Source: DATAVK01 sp036267755
GTDB taxonomy: Bacteria; Actinomycetota; Actinomycetes; JAFAQI01
DNA: 64,000 nucleotides
Assembly (NCBI GenBank): GCA_036267755.1
Contig: DATAVK010000077.1
Location: 15,093-79,092, forward strand
Reading direction: 5' to 3'
How positions within the stretch are numbered: position 1 is the first letter of the stretch; every line of letters starts with the position of its first letter. Of this stretch, positions 51,879 through 60,930 are shown piece after piece. The position numbers and the translations under genes were made by a program. The notes beneath the pieces are model-generated. The model had not been told where the DNA came from. It saw nothing but the letters and a program-made list of their open reading frames with translations, and made no database searches.

Positions 51879-52286
51879 GTGCTGACCCTGACGCAGGAGT
51901 TGTACGACGCGATCGTCGCGCACGCGCGACGCGACCATCCGGATGAGGCGTGCGGGATCATCGCCGGGCCGGTCGGGTCGGATCGGGCGGAGCGCATCGT
52001 CCCGATGCTCAACGCCGAGCGGTCACCGACCTTCTACCGCTTCGACTCGATGGAGCAGCTGCGGGTCTGGCGGGAGATGGACGAGCGCGACGAGGAGCCG
52101 GTCGTCGTCTACCACTCGCACACGGCGACCGAGGCCTATCCCTCGCGCACGGACGTCGGGCTCGCCCAGGAGCCGGGCGCCCACTACGTCCTGGTCTCGA
52201 CGCGTGAGCCGGACCAGACGGAGTTTCGCAGCTTCCGGATCCTGGACGGTGAGGTCAGCGAGGAGCCGATCGAGATCAGCGGTTGA
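51879..52286 (+). CDS. mec: Mec+-type JAMM/M67 metallopeptidase
   Basis: 135 residues. JAB1/MPN zinc motif with Glu upstream (HPDEACGII) and VVVYHSHTATEAYPSRTDVGLA (H-x-H...S..D). In mycobacteria the homologue cleaves the cysteine-CysO adduct to release cysteine. The next two genes encode CysO and CysM, exactly that pathway. GTG 51879 lies seven bases after a TACTCT -10-like element (51866-51871) and has no Shine-Dalgarno, suggesting a leaderless message. Confidence 0.92.
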   Translation: MLTLTQELYDAIVAHARRDHPDEACGIIAGPVGSDRAERIVPMLNAERSPTFYRFDSMEQLRVWREMDERDEEPVVVYHSHTATEAYPSRTDVGLAQEPGAHYVLVSTREPDQTEFRSFRILDGEVSEEPIEISG

Positions 52287-53567
<1,281 letters not shown>

Positions 53568-53570
53568 ACC

Positions 53571-53630
53571 CTCGGTTTGTGCAGGCTGCGCCGTCACCCG
53601 TTGCCGCAAAGTCTGCACAAACCGTCAAGA
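53571..53630 (+). repeat. Left repeat with perfect 12-bp inverted arms
   Basis: This 60-base segment after cysM holds CGGTTTGTGCAG (53573-53584) and its exact inverse CTGCACAAACCG (53613-53624), a good cysM terminator hairpin. Positions 53576-53624 match 54644-54692 at 43 of 49 bases without gaps, in direct orientation, on the far side of the nuclease gene. Confidence 0.8.
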
Positions 53631-53695
53631 CGCCGCTGTCCACAGATCTGTCGGAGGCGTTGAGAGCAACAGCGCCGTGACATGACGCTGGGTTG

Positions 53696-54697
53696 ATGCT
53701 CAATCCGCGGCGCGATGTCGGCCTCTTGCACCTCGGCCAGGACACCGGCGGAGCTGTGCATCTGGACGAGTGTCGGGCCGCCACTGTCGGCGACGACCGC
53801 ACCGGATACCTCGTCGAATCCGGCCGTTGGCAGTCGCCGTACCCGCGCGTGTTCGTCACGTTCAGCGGCCCCATCCCTGCATTGACCAGGCAATATGCCG
53901 CTTTGCTGTACGCCGGCGAAGGTGCCGTCCTGAGCCACGAGACCGCGGGCGCAGGCTTCGCGCTGTGCCGAGAGCCCGAGCTGATTCACGTCACCGTGCC
54001 CTATACGCGGGAGGTGGAGGACCAATCGGGACTCAAGATCCACCGGTCCCGCACGCTGTGTCGCGACGACTGCCATCCCGCACTGTCGCCCGCGCGGACG
54101 ACCGTTGAGCGGACGATCCTCGATCTGCTGCGTCATCGACGTACGGCGGATGCCGCCCTCGGACTGGTCGCCGATGCACTTCGGTGCCGATTGACGACAC
54201 CAGACCGGCTCCGCGCCGCTTTGGAGCAACGGCCGCGCACACGTTGGCGACGGGTGGTAGCCGCGGCATTGCCCGATCTGCAACGTGGGGCGCAATCCCC
54301 TCTTGAGATCCGCGACGCACGGATTAGGCGAGCCCACGGACTGCCGCCGGGGCGTCGACAGGTACGACGCTTGCGGGATGGCACGGAGTATCTCGACGTT
54401 GTGATCGAAGAATGGGGCCTGCATGTCGAACTGGACGGCCGGCTCGGCCACGACCGAGCTCGTGAAATCTGGAGGGACATGCGGCGGGACAACGCAAGCG
54501 AGGTTCGTGGCATGGCCCATCTGCGCTACGGCTGGGCCGACCTGGTCGATCGACCGTGCGAGGTAGCGAGGGAGCAGGCTCGAGTGTTGCGCCGCCGGGG
54601 CTGGTCGGGGCGATTTCGCCGCTGTCCGGCGTGCCCACTCGGATTTGTGAAGGGTGTGCCGTCACCGGTGGCCGCTAAGTCTGCACAAACCGAATAG
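53696..54697 (+). CDS. AbiEi-like / DUF559 endonuclease-domain protein
   Basis: 333 residues. The N-terminal part (about 1-170) resembles the AbiEi-type winged-helix region found ahead of DUF559 domains (RTGYLVESGRWQSPYPRVFV, SHETAGAGFAL). Residues about 205-310 look like a Vsr/DUF559 restriction-endonuclease fold, with EYLDVVIEEWGLHVELDGRLGHD and MRRDNASEVRGMAHLRYGWADL giving a D...E-x-D active-site pattern. The last 19 codons are supplied by the right-hand repeat. By eye it is less GC-rich than its neighbours. Related genes are common orphans in actinomycetes; function unknown. Confidence 0.82.
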   Translation: MLNPRRDVGLLHLGQDTGGAVHLDECRAATVGDDRTGYLVESGRWQSPYPRVFVTFSGPIPALTRQYAALLYAGEGAVLSHETAGAGFALCREPELIHVTVPYTREVEDQSGLKIHRSRTLCRDDCHPALSPARTTVERTILDLLRHRRTADAALGLVADALRCRLTTPDRLRAALEQRPRTRWRRVVAAALPDLQRGAQSPLEIRDARIRRAHGLPPGRRQVRRLRDGTEYLDVVIEEWGLHVELDGRLGHDRAREIWRDMRRDNASEVRGMAHLRYGWADLVDRPCEVAREQARVLRRRGWSGRFRRCPACPLGFVKGVPSPVAAKSAQTE

Positions 54698-54698
54698 A
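54638..54698 (+). repeat. Right repeat, coding for the nuclease C-terminus
   Basis: Direct, diverged copy of 53571-53630 (43 of 49 bases identical over 54644-54692). The right inverted arm CTGCACAAACCG is intact (54681-54692) but the left arm is degenerate, so the hairpin is weaker. It encodes the end of the nuclease frame and its stop. TAGATT at 54695-54700, overlapping that stop, is a possible -10 for a leaderless murI message starting at 54707. Confidence 0.75.
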
Positions 54699-54706
54699 TT
54701 GGGGGG

Positions 54707-55540
54707 GTGGATGCACCGCTCGGCATCTTCGACAGCGGGGTCGGAGGCCTGACCGTCGCCCGCGCCGTGTTGGACCAACTCCCGGCGGAACGCATCGTCT
54801 ACGTCGGCGACACTGCCCACCAGCCGTACGGGCCGCGCCGGATCGCGGACGTCCGCCGGCTCGCCCTCGAGGTGATGGATGCGCTCGTCTCCGAGCACGG
54901 TGTGAAGCTGCTCGTCATCGCCTGCAACTCCGCCAGCGCCGCCTGCCTGCGCGACGCCCGCGAGCGCTACGACATCGGTGTCGTCGAGGTGATCCAACCC
55001 GCGGTACGCCGGGCTGTGGCAGCGACCCGCAACGGCAAGATCGGCGTGCTCGGCACCCGCGCCACGATCGACAGCCAAGCGTACGACGATGCCTTCGCCG
55101 CGGCGCCGCACATCGAGCTCACGACAGTCGCCTGCCCGCGCTTCGTGGAGTTCGTCGAGCGCGGCGACACCAACAGCGCGGAGCTGTTGCAGGTCGCGCA
55201 GCAGTATCTGGCGCCGATCGTCCACGCCGGCTGCGACACCCTCGTCCTCGGCTGCACCCACTACCCGCTGCTCACCGGCGTCATCTCCTATGTGGTGGGC
55301 GACGCGGTGACGCTGGTGTCCAGCGCGGAGGAGACCGCCAAGGACGTCTATCGCGAGCTCGCCCGCACCCAGGGCTTCCGCGATGAGGACCTGCCGCGTC
55401 CGGTTCACGAGTTCTTGTCGACGGGCGACCCGGAGCCGTTCGAGCGGCTGGGCCGGCGGTTTCTCGGGCCGGAGGTGGCCGCCGTCGCTCATGCCAGCCG
55501 CACCGAGGCCGGCCCCGGCCGCGCGGATCTCAGCGCGTGA
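54707..55540 (+). CDS. murI: Glutamate racemase
   Basis: 277 residues. [30 protein letters not shown], the first catalytic Cys in [12 protein letters not shown] and the second in [11 protein letters not shown] are all present. It makes D-glutamate for peptidoglycan. GTG start at 54707 preceded only by a run of G; the phosphodiesterase-like gene follows with a four-base overlap. Confidence 0.95.
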   Translation: MDAPLGIFDSGVGGLTVARAVLDQLPAERIVYVGDTAHQPYGPRRIADVRRLALEVMDALVSEHGVKLLVIACNSASAACLRDARERYDIGVVEVIQPAVRRAVAATRNGKIGVLGTRATIDSQAYDDAFAAAPHIELTTVACPRFVEFVERGDTNSAELLQVAQQYLAPIVHAGCDTLVLGCTHYPLLTGVISYVVGDAVTLVSSAEETAKDVYRELARTQGFRDEDLPRPVHEFLSTGDPEPFERLGRRFLGPEVAAVAHASRTEAGPGRADLSA

Positions 55541-56286
55541 GGTTGACCGTTGTCGGGTCGGCCGGCACCTTCCCGGGCCCGACCTCGGCCTGCTCGTCGT
55601 ACCTCGTCGAGCACGAGGGATTCCGGCTGCTGCTCGATGTCGGGAACGGCTCGATCGGCGCGCTGCAGACCGCCTGCGGCCTGCTCGGCCCTGATGCGGT
55701 CATCGTCAGCCACCTCCACGGTGACCACTACCTCGACCTGGTGACCTGGACCTACGCCCGTCGTTACCACCCCGACGGAGCGGCGCCCGTGCTCCCGGTC
55801 TACGGCCCGCGCGACATCAAGCGCTCGGTCGCGGCCGCCTTCGGGCGAGACGTGACGTCCATGCTCGACGAGGTGTACGACTTCCGCGGGCTGGATCACG
55901 ACCAGCGGATCGAGGTCGGGCCGTTCACCGTGGACCTCGCCGAGGTGAACCACCCGGTAGAGACCTATGCGATGCGGGTCAGCGCCGGCGGCCGGTCCCT
56001 CACCTACAGCGCCGACTCCGGAGTCTGCGACGCCCTCATCAACCTGGCCAGCGAAACCGACATGTTCCTCTGCGAGGCGTCGTACCTCGACGGTGAGGAC
56101 AACCCGCCCGACATCCACCTCACCGGCCGGCAGGCTGCGGAGCACGCCACCAAAGCCGGGGTCGACCGGCTGCTGCTCACCCATCTGGTGCCCTGGGGTG
56201 ACGAGGCCCGTACCCTCACTGAGGCTCACGGCGGCTTCGACAGCGAGATCGCCGTGGCACGGCCACTGGCCGTTTACGAGCTCTGA
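55537..56286 (+). CDS. Metallo-beta-lactamase fold phosphodiesterase (Rv1339-like)
   Basis: 249 residues. [40 protein letters not shown] and the metal motif [11 protein letters not shown], plus [23 protein letters not shown] and LLTHLVPW. Position after murI and before rph matches Rv1339 of M. tuberculosis, described as an atypical class II cAMP phosphodiesterase. A cyclic-nucleotide role is therefore plausible here too, but nuclease-type relatives (RNase Z-like) cannot be excluded. Confidence 0.88.
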   Translation: MRLTVVGSAGTFPGPTSACSSYLVEHEGFRLLLDVGNGSIGALQTACGLLGPDAVIVSHLHGDHYLDLVTWTYARRYHPDGAAPVLPVYGPRDIKRSVAAAFGRDVTSMLDEVYDFRGLDHDQRIEVGPFTVDLAEVNHPVETYAMRVSAGGRSLTYSADSGVCDALINLASETDMFLCEASYLDGEDNPPDIHLTGRQAAEHATKAGVDRLLLTHLVPWGDEARTLTEAHGGFDSEIAVARPLAVYEL

Positions 56287-56320
56287 CGAGCCCCGACGAA
56301 ACTGCGACGAGAGGTACGAC

Positions 56321-57058
56321 GTGAGCGACTCAGCCGGGACCGGACGACCCGGAGGCCGCGCCGACGACGCGTTGCGCCCGGTCACCATCACGCGTCGCTG
56401 GCTCGACCACGCGGAGGGTTCGGTGCTCGTGGAGTTCGGGCGCACCCGGGTGCTGTGCGCGGCGTCGGTCACCGAAGGCGTGCCCAGATGGCGAAAGGGC
56501 AGCGGCCTGGGCTGGGTGACCGCCGAGTACGCGATGTTGCCGCGAGCTACCCACACCCGCAGCGACCGTGAGTCGGTCAAGGGCCGAATCGGCGGCCGCA
56601 CCCACGAGATCTCCCGGCTGGTCGGCCGCTCGCTGCGCGCCGCCGTCGACTACAAGGCGCTCGGCGAGAACACGATCGTCATCGACTGCGATGTCCTGCA
56701 GGCCGATGGCGGGACCCGGACCGCCGCGATCACCGGCGCCTACGTCGCCCTGGCCGACGCCGTCAGCTACCTCCGCGACCGTGGGGCGCTCGCCGGCGAA
56801 CCGCTGATCACGTCCGTGGCGGCCATCAGCGTCGGGATCCTCGACGGTTCCCCGCGGCTCGATCTCGAGTACGTCGAGGACGTTGCCGCGGAGACCGACA
56901 TGAACGTCGTCTGCACCGGCGAGGGCCGGTTCGTCGAGGTGCAAGGTACGGCGGAAGGCCAGCCCTTCGACCGGTCGGAGCTCGGTGCCCTGCTCGATCT
57001 CGCCGTCGCCGGTTGCGCCGAACTCACCCGGCTGCAGGAGCAGGCACTCGCCCAGTGA
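56321..57058 (+). CDS. rph: Ribonuclease PH
   Basis: 245 residues. [56 protein letters not shown] and [20 protein letters not shown] are the standard RNase PH motifs. It trims tRNA 3' ends using phosphate. GTG at 56321. The rdgB start overlaps its stop (GTGA). Confidence 0.95.
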   Translation: MSDSAGTGRPGGRADDALRPVTITRRWLDHAEGSVLVEFGRTRVLCAASVTEGVPRWRKGSGLGWVTAEYAMLPRATHTRSDRESVKGRIGGRTHEISRLVGRSLRAAVDYKALGENTIVIDCDVLQADGGTRTAAITGAYVALADAVSYLRDRGALAGEPLITSVAAISVGILDGSPRLDLEYVEDVAAETDMNVVCTGEGRFVEVQGTAEGQPFDRSELGALLDLAVAGCAELTRLQEQALAQ

Positions 57059-57666
57059 CCGCGCATCGCGTCGTCGTCGCCACCCGCAACCCGGGCAAGG
57101 TGGCTGAGCTGCGTCGGATCTTCGCGCCGTACGGCCTGGATCTCGTCGGTCTGGAGGAGTTCCCGGACGCGCCGGACGTCGCCGAGACCGGTGCGACCTT
57201 CGCCGAGAACGCGCTGCTCAAGGCGCGCGCCGCGGCGGAGACGACCGGCCTGCTGGCCGTGGCGGACGACAGCGGCCTCGCGGTCGACGCCCTCAACGAC
57301 ATGCCGGGAATCCTCTCGGCGCGATGGTCCGGCCGGCACGGTGACGACGAGGCCAACCTGAGCCTGGTGCTGGCGCAGCTGGCCGACATCCCGGACGAGC
57401 GCCGGGGCGCCAGGTTCGTCTGTGCGGCCGCGGCCGCCACTCCTGCCGGCCGGGAGTTGGTGGTGGAGGCGGAGCTGGTCGGTTCCTTGATCCGGGAGCC
57501 GCGCGGCGAGAACGGCTTCGGCTACGACCCGGTCTTCGTGCCGGAGGGATCGGACCGTACGACGGCCGAGCTCTCGGCCGAGGACAAGGATGCGATCAGC
57601 CACCGCGGCAAGGCGTTCCGGGCGCTGGCGCCGCTGCTGGACGGGCTCGCTACCTCATCGGGCTGA
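57055..57666 (+). CDS. rdgB: Non-canonical purine NTP pyrophosphatase (RdgB/HAM1)
   Basis: 203 residues. [57 protein letters not shown] and [12 protein letters not shown] are conserved. It removes ITP, XTP and similar damaged nucleotides. It overlaps the convergent lipoprotein gene by 17 bases at the 3' end. Confidence 0.95.
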   Translation: MTAHRVVVATRNPGKVAELRRIFAPYGLDLVGLEEFPDAPDVAETGATFAENALLKARAAAETTGLLAVADDSGLAVDALNDMPGILSARWSGRHGDDEANLSLVLAQLADIPDERRGARFVCAAAAATPAGRELVVEAELVGSLIREPRGENGFGYDPVFVPEGSDRTTAELSAEDKDAISHRGKAFRALAPLLDGLATSSG

Positions 57667-58180
57667 TGTGGACCAGCGGCGTGATCCGGCCGCGGCTGAC
57701 CGGGCCGTGGAAGAGCTGCCGTGACCCCAGCGGCGCGTCCAACGCGACCGCGCCGCGCAGGATCGCTTCGAACGCCGGACACACGGTGTGGGATGTCGCC
57801 GTGTGGGTGCCCCACGCGGTGATCTCCACCGAGCCGGTGCCCTGCTGGACCTGTAGGTAGTCGAACGACGTACAGCCGCCGTAGTCCAGCGAGATCTCGA
57901 TCTGCTTCCCGCCGTCGGCCAGGCGCAGGAACTGCCACGGCAGGCTGACCAGATTCTTGGCAGGCGTCGACGGGGGAGTCGTCGGCAGCACCCGGCTGGG
58001 GGTGATCGCTGGCCCATGGGTGATCAGTGGGTCCGGCGAGGGCGATCCGACGGGTGCGGGAAGCCCGCTTGGGACGGGAGGTGGACTCGAACCGGTTCCG
58101 AGCGTCCCGCCCGAGCTGGAGGTGCCACAACCGGCGACAGCGGCCGCGACCAGAACCACGGTGGCGAGCAGCTTTCTCAT
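57650..58180 (-). CDS. Putative lipoprotein, unknown function
   Basis: 176 residues from ATG 58180. Signal peptide with lipobox VAAAVAGC (Cys about 17), a Pro/Ser/Gly-rich linker to about residue 70, then a C-terminal globular part with two cysteines (YGGCTSFDY and HTVCPAFEA). I do not recognise the family. The gene lies between rdgB and the tRNA, transcribed leftward. Confidence 0.8.
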   Translation of the reverse strand: MRKLLATVVLVAAAVAGCGTSSSGGTLGTGSSPPPVPSGLPAPVGSPSPDPLITHGPAITPSRVLPTTPPSTPAKNLVSLPWQFLRLADGGKQIEISLDYGGCTSFDYLQVQQGTGSVEITAWGTHTATSHTVCPAFEAILRGAVALDAPLGSRQLFHGPVSRGRITPLVHISPMR

Positions 58181-58250
58181 GACCATCAGACGCGCCCGGA
58201 CGGATACCGGTTCCCAGCTCGGCATCCGGCTGCGACGATGGTACGGGCAA

Positions 58251-58324
58251 GGGGTCGTGGCCCAACTGGCAGAGGCACGTGCCTTAGGTGCACGGTGTTG
58301 CGGGTTCGAGTCCCGCCGACCCCA
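58251..58324 (+). tRNA. tRNA with anticodon UAG (Leu by codon), short variable loop
   Basis: Acceptor arms GGGGTCG (58251-58257) and CGACCCC (58317-58323) pair fully. The D-arm has a three-base stem GCC/GGC. The anticodon stem CGTGC/GCACG encloses CTTAGGT with anticodon TAG at 58285-58287. T-arm GCGGG-TTCGAGT-CCCGC is perfect, and discriminator A is at 58324. CCA is not encoded. The D-arm looks leucine-like, but the variable region is only about five bases instead of a long class II arm. Confidence 0.88.
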
Positions 58325-58352
58325 CTCACGGCGGCGCCGGGCGGCCCGCCTG

Positions 58353-58390
58353 GCACATGTACGGTAAGGATGCCCTTACTTCGCACATGT
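58353..58390. promoter_or_regulatory. Nested palindrome before the DyP peroxidase gene
   Basis: GTAAGG-ATGC-CCTTAC (58364-58379) is flanked symmetrically by two GCACATGT copies (58353-58360 and 58383-58390). The core recalls iron-regulator (DtxR/IdeR) boxes, though the match is incomplete. It lies 30-55 bases before the gene start at 58409, a plausible operator position. Confidence 0.5.
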
Positions 58391-58408
58391 CGTCCGGAGG
58401 ACCCCCGC

Positions 58409-59677
58409 GTGACCAACACCGACCCGCCGACTGGCGGGCTGAGCCGCCGCCGGCTGCTCGGGGTCGCCGCGCTCGGTGGGTCCACCCTGGCGGTCGCGGG
58501 AGCCGGAGCCGGGTACGCCGTGAAAAGCGCCGCGTCCGAGTCGACGCCCTCCACCGCCGGTCCGGTGCCGTTCTACGGCACCCACCAGGCGGGCATCGCG
58601 ACCCCGGCGCAGGACCGGCTGGCCTTCGCCGCCTTCGACGTCGTGACCGAGGACAGCCAGCAGCTGCAGGGGATGCTCGGGCTGTGGGCGGCCGCCGCCG
58701 CCCGGATGACCCGCGGCGAGCTGGTCGGACCTACCGAGTCGGCCCCGCAGTCCCCGCCGGTCGACACCGGTGAGGCGCTCGGCCTCAACCCCGGGCAGCT
58801 GACCGTGACCGTCGGTTTCGGGCCGGGGCTGTTTGACGACCGGTTCGGTCTGGCTGGCAAGCGGCCGGCCGCACTCGCGCCGTTGCCCGACCTGCCGGGC
58901 GACCAGCTGGATCGGAGCATCTCCGGCGGCGACATCTGCGTTCAGGCCTGCTCGGAGGATCCGCAGGTCGCGTTCCACGTGATCCGCAACTTCGCCCGGA
59001 TGGGTCGGGGCACCGTGGTCCTGAAGTGGTCGCAGCTGGGGTTCGGCCGCACCTCCACGACGAGCGTCAGCCAGAGCACGCCACGCAACCTGATGGGCTT
59101 CAAGGACGGCACCAACAACATCAAGGCCGAGAACGCCGCCGAGATGGCGGACTACGTCTGGGTCGGCAACGAGACCGACCAGCCGTGGATGGTCGACGGC
59201 AGCTACCTGGTCAGCCGCCGGATCCGGATGTCGCTCGAGTCGTGGGATGCGGACTACCTCGCCGACCAGCAGCGGGTGTTCGGCCGGTTCAAAGACACTG
59301 GCGCCCCGCTCACCGGCCACCAGGAGTTCGACGCCGTCAACCTGACCGCAAAGACAGCGTCCGGTACGCCGGTGATCCCGCTGGATGCTCACATCCGGCT
59401 CGCCAGCCACGCGACCAATGACGGCATCCGGATCCTGCGACGCGGCTACTCGTTCACCGACGGGATCGATCCGCGCACCGGCCAGTTCGACGCCGGCCTG
59501 TTCTTCATCGCCTTCCAGAAGAACGCGCACACCCAGTTCGTCCCGTTGCAGACCAGGCTCGGCACCAACGACGCCCTCAACGAATACATCACGCACACGT
59601 CGAGCGCGCTGTTCGCCGTACCTCCCGGTCTGCACGCCGTCGGCGACTGGTTCGGCCGTAGGCTCTTCCAGTCGTGA
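58409..59677 (+). CDS. Tat-exported DyP-type heme peroxidase (EfeB-like)
   Basis: 422 residues. Twin-arginine signal (LSRRRLLGVAALGG, about residues 10-23). DyP family motifs: GFGPGLFDDRFGL, the DyP signature NLMGFKDGTNN with catalytic Asp, RRIRMSLESWD, and SHATNDGIRILRRGYSF with the heme-ligand His region. It oxidises dyes or helps iron removal from heme outside the membrane. GTG at 58409 with GGAGGA seven bases upstream. No efeU or efeO gene is adjacent. A palindromic operator candidate precedes it. Confidence 0.93.
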   Translation: MTNTDPPTGGLSRRRLLGVAALGGSTLAVAGAGAGYAVKSAASESTPSTAGPVPFYGTHQAGIATPAQDRLAFAAFDVVTEDSQQLQGMLGLWAAAAARMTRGELVGPTESAPQSPPVDTGEALGLNPGQLTVTVGFGPGLFDDRFGLAGKRPAALAPLPDLPGDQLDRSISGGDICVQACSEDPQVAFHVIRNFARMGRGTVVLKWSQLGFGRTSTTSVSQSTPRNLMGFKDGTNNIKAENAAEMADYVWVGNETDQPWMVDGSYLVSRRIRMSLESWDADYLADQQRVFGRFKDTGAPLTGHQEFDAVNLTAKTASGTPVIPLDAHIRLASHATNDGIRILRRGYSFTDGIDPRTGQFDAGLFFIAFQKNAHTQFVPLQTRLGTNDALNEYITHTSSALFAVPPGLHAVGDWFGRRLFQS

Positions 59678-60879
59678 CGACTGATGTGGACGTCGCCGTC
59701 GTCGGCGGCGGCCCTGCCGGGCTGTCCGCGGCCGCTGTGGCGGCGCGCGGCGGGCTCCACACCGTCATCCTGGAGCGTGGGCACGCCATCGGTGAGCCGG
59801 TCCGGACCAGCGGCGGCAGCTTCGTCAAGCCGCTGCGCGCGCTCGGCATCCCGCGACGGTGCTACCACCCGATCCACCGGATCCGGGTGATCGGCCCGAA
59901 CGCCGAGGCGGTCAAGACTTACCGGCAGGCCCTGGGCTGTGTCATCGACGTCCGGGGCACCTACCAGTGGCTGGCGCAGCAGGCCGTCGAGGCCGGCGCG
60001 GAGATCCGGCTGCGGGCGCACGTCGAGGCTGCGGTCGAGGGGGCTGACGGCCGAAGGGTCCGCGGGCTGAGCGTGCGTGACCCGTTCCACGGCAAGTACG
60101 ACCTGAGCAGCCGGGTCGTCGTCGACGCCAGCGGTCACACCGGCTTCCTGGCCCGCGAGCAAGGGATGCGGCCGGCGAACGACCGCAGCGCGGTCGGCAT
60201 GGAGCTGGAGCTCCACGCCCCCCAGTACGACCAGGACGAGGTCATCTTCTGGCTCGGCGACGATGTCGCACCCGGCGGGTACGGCTGGGCGTTCCCGTGC
60301 GGGGACGGCCGCGTCCGGCTCGGTGTCGGCGTCGTGCGGCCGCAGAGCGACGCCGAGCCGAGGGTGTTGCTCGACAAGCTGCGCGAGGAGTTCGTCCGGC
60401 TCACCGGCGCGTCGTCGGGGGGCGGGCCGCTGGAGCTGCACAGCGGCCTGATGCCGGTGTTGCCTCCGCAGGCCACGACGCTGGTGGGTGACGGCATCAT
60501 CGTTACCGGGGACGCCGCGGGCCAGGGTTCGACGCTGCTTGGGGAGGGGATCCGGTACGCCGTCGTGGCGGGCCGGGCTGCCGGGGACGCCATCGTCGCG
60601 GCCGGAGGCGACTACACGCCGCGCGGCATGGCGTCGTATCCGAAGGAGTGGAAGCGCCGTAACGGCCGCAACCTGCGGATCTCTTACGCCGTGAACGAGC
60701 GGATCGTCGGGTTCAGCGATGACGACTGGGACCGGGTGATCCGGCGGATGGACCGGTTGACCTCCCGGCAGGCGGCGGCGGTCTTCGCGAGCGCGTTCAG
60801 CCCCTGGTGGGCGCTGTCCGTGCTGTGGACCGATCCGTCGCTCGTCCGCTCGGTAGCCCGCGCCCTCCGTAGCCGCTGA
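59674..60879 (+). CDS. FAD-dependent oxidoreductase (geranylgeranyl reductase family)
   Basis: 401 residues. Dinucleotide motif VAVVGGGPAGLSAAAVAARGG, VVVDASGHTGFLA, WAFPCGDGRVRLGVGVV and IIVTGDAAGQGSTLLGEGIRYAV match the GGR family that reduces isoprenoid chains. Start overlaps the DyP gene by four bases, implying co-expression. The substrate could be a prenyl lipid or quinone tail. Confidence 0.88.
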   Translation: MTTDVDVAVVGGGPAGLSAAAVAARGGLHTVILERGHAIGEPVRTSGGSFVKPLRALGIPRRCYHPIHRIRVIGPNAEAVKTYRQALGCVIDVRGTYQWLAQQAVEAGAEIRLRAHVEAAVEGADGRRVRGLSVRDPFHGKYDLSSRVVVDASGHTGFLAREQGMRPANDRSAVGMELELHAPQYDQDEVIFWLGDDVAPGGYGWAFPCGDGRVRLGVGVVRPQSDAEPRVLLDKLREEFVRLTGASSGGGPLELHSGLMPVLPPQATTLVGDGIIVTGDAAGQGSTLLGEGIRYAVVAGRAAGDAIVAAGGDYTPRGMASYPKEWKRRNGRNLRISYAVNERIVGFSDDDWDRVIRRMDRLTSRQAAAVFASAFSPWWALSVLWTDPSLVRSVARALRSR

Positions 60880-60888
60880 CCTCGTGCC

Positions 60889-60930
60889 GCGACTTGTGTC
60901 GCAATCATTGTCTCGCTAAGGTGCGACAAT
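60889..60930 (+). promoter_or_regulatory. Promoter with overlapping TGTCGC half-sites
   Basis: TTGTGT (60894-60899) and TAAGGT (60917-60922) stand 17 bases apart and fit a -35/-10 pair. The ATG begins six bases after the -10, so the transcript should be leaderless. Half-sites GCGAC/GTCGC (60889-60902), TTGTCTCGC (60908-60916) and GCGACAAT (60923-60930) cover the -35, spacer and start codon. Repression by the GntR protein of the same operon is likely. Confidence 0.65.

Larger units (their letters stand above)
53571..54698 (+). mobile_element. Possible repeat-flanked nuclease element between cysM and murI
   Basis: An about 1.1-kb unit consisting of a single AbiEi/DUF559-type gene bounded by two direct repeats of about 60 bases that are themselves palindromic. 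Mycobacteria have a rhomboid-type gene at this place. The unit could be an inserted selfish element or a repeat-associated gene. No transposase or integrase is present, and the repeats are diverged, so movement is not recent if it occurred. Confidence 0.4.

Noticed and set aside
51831..51938. N-terminal extension of the histidine phosphatase
   Set aside because: The added 36 residues overlap the divergent mec gene and do not resemble the family, whose catalytic motif normally lies near the N-terminus.
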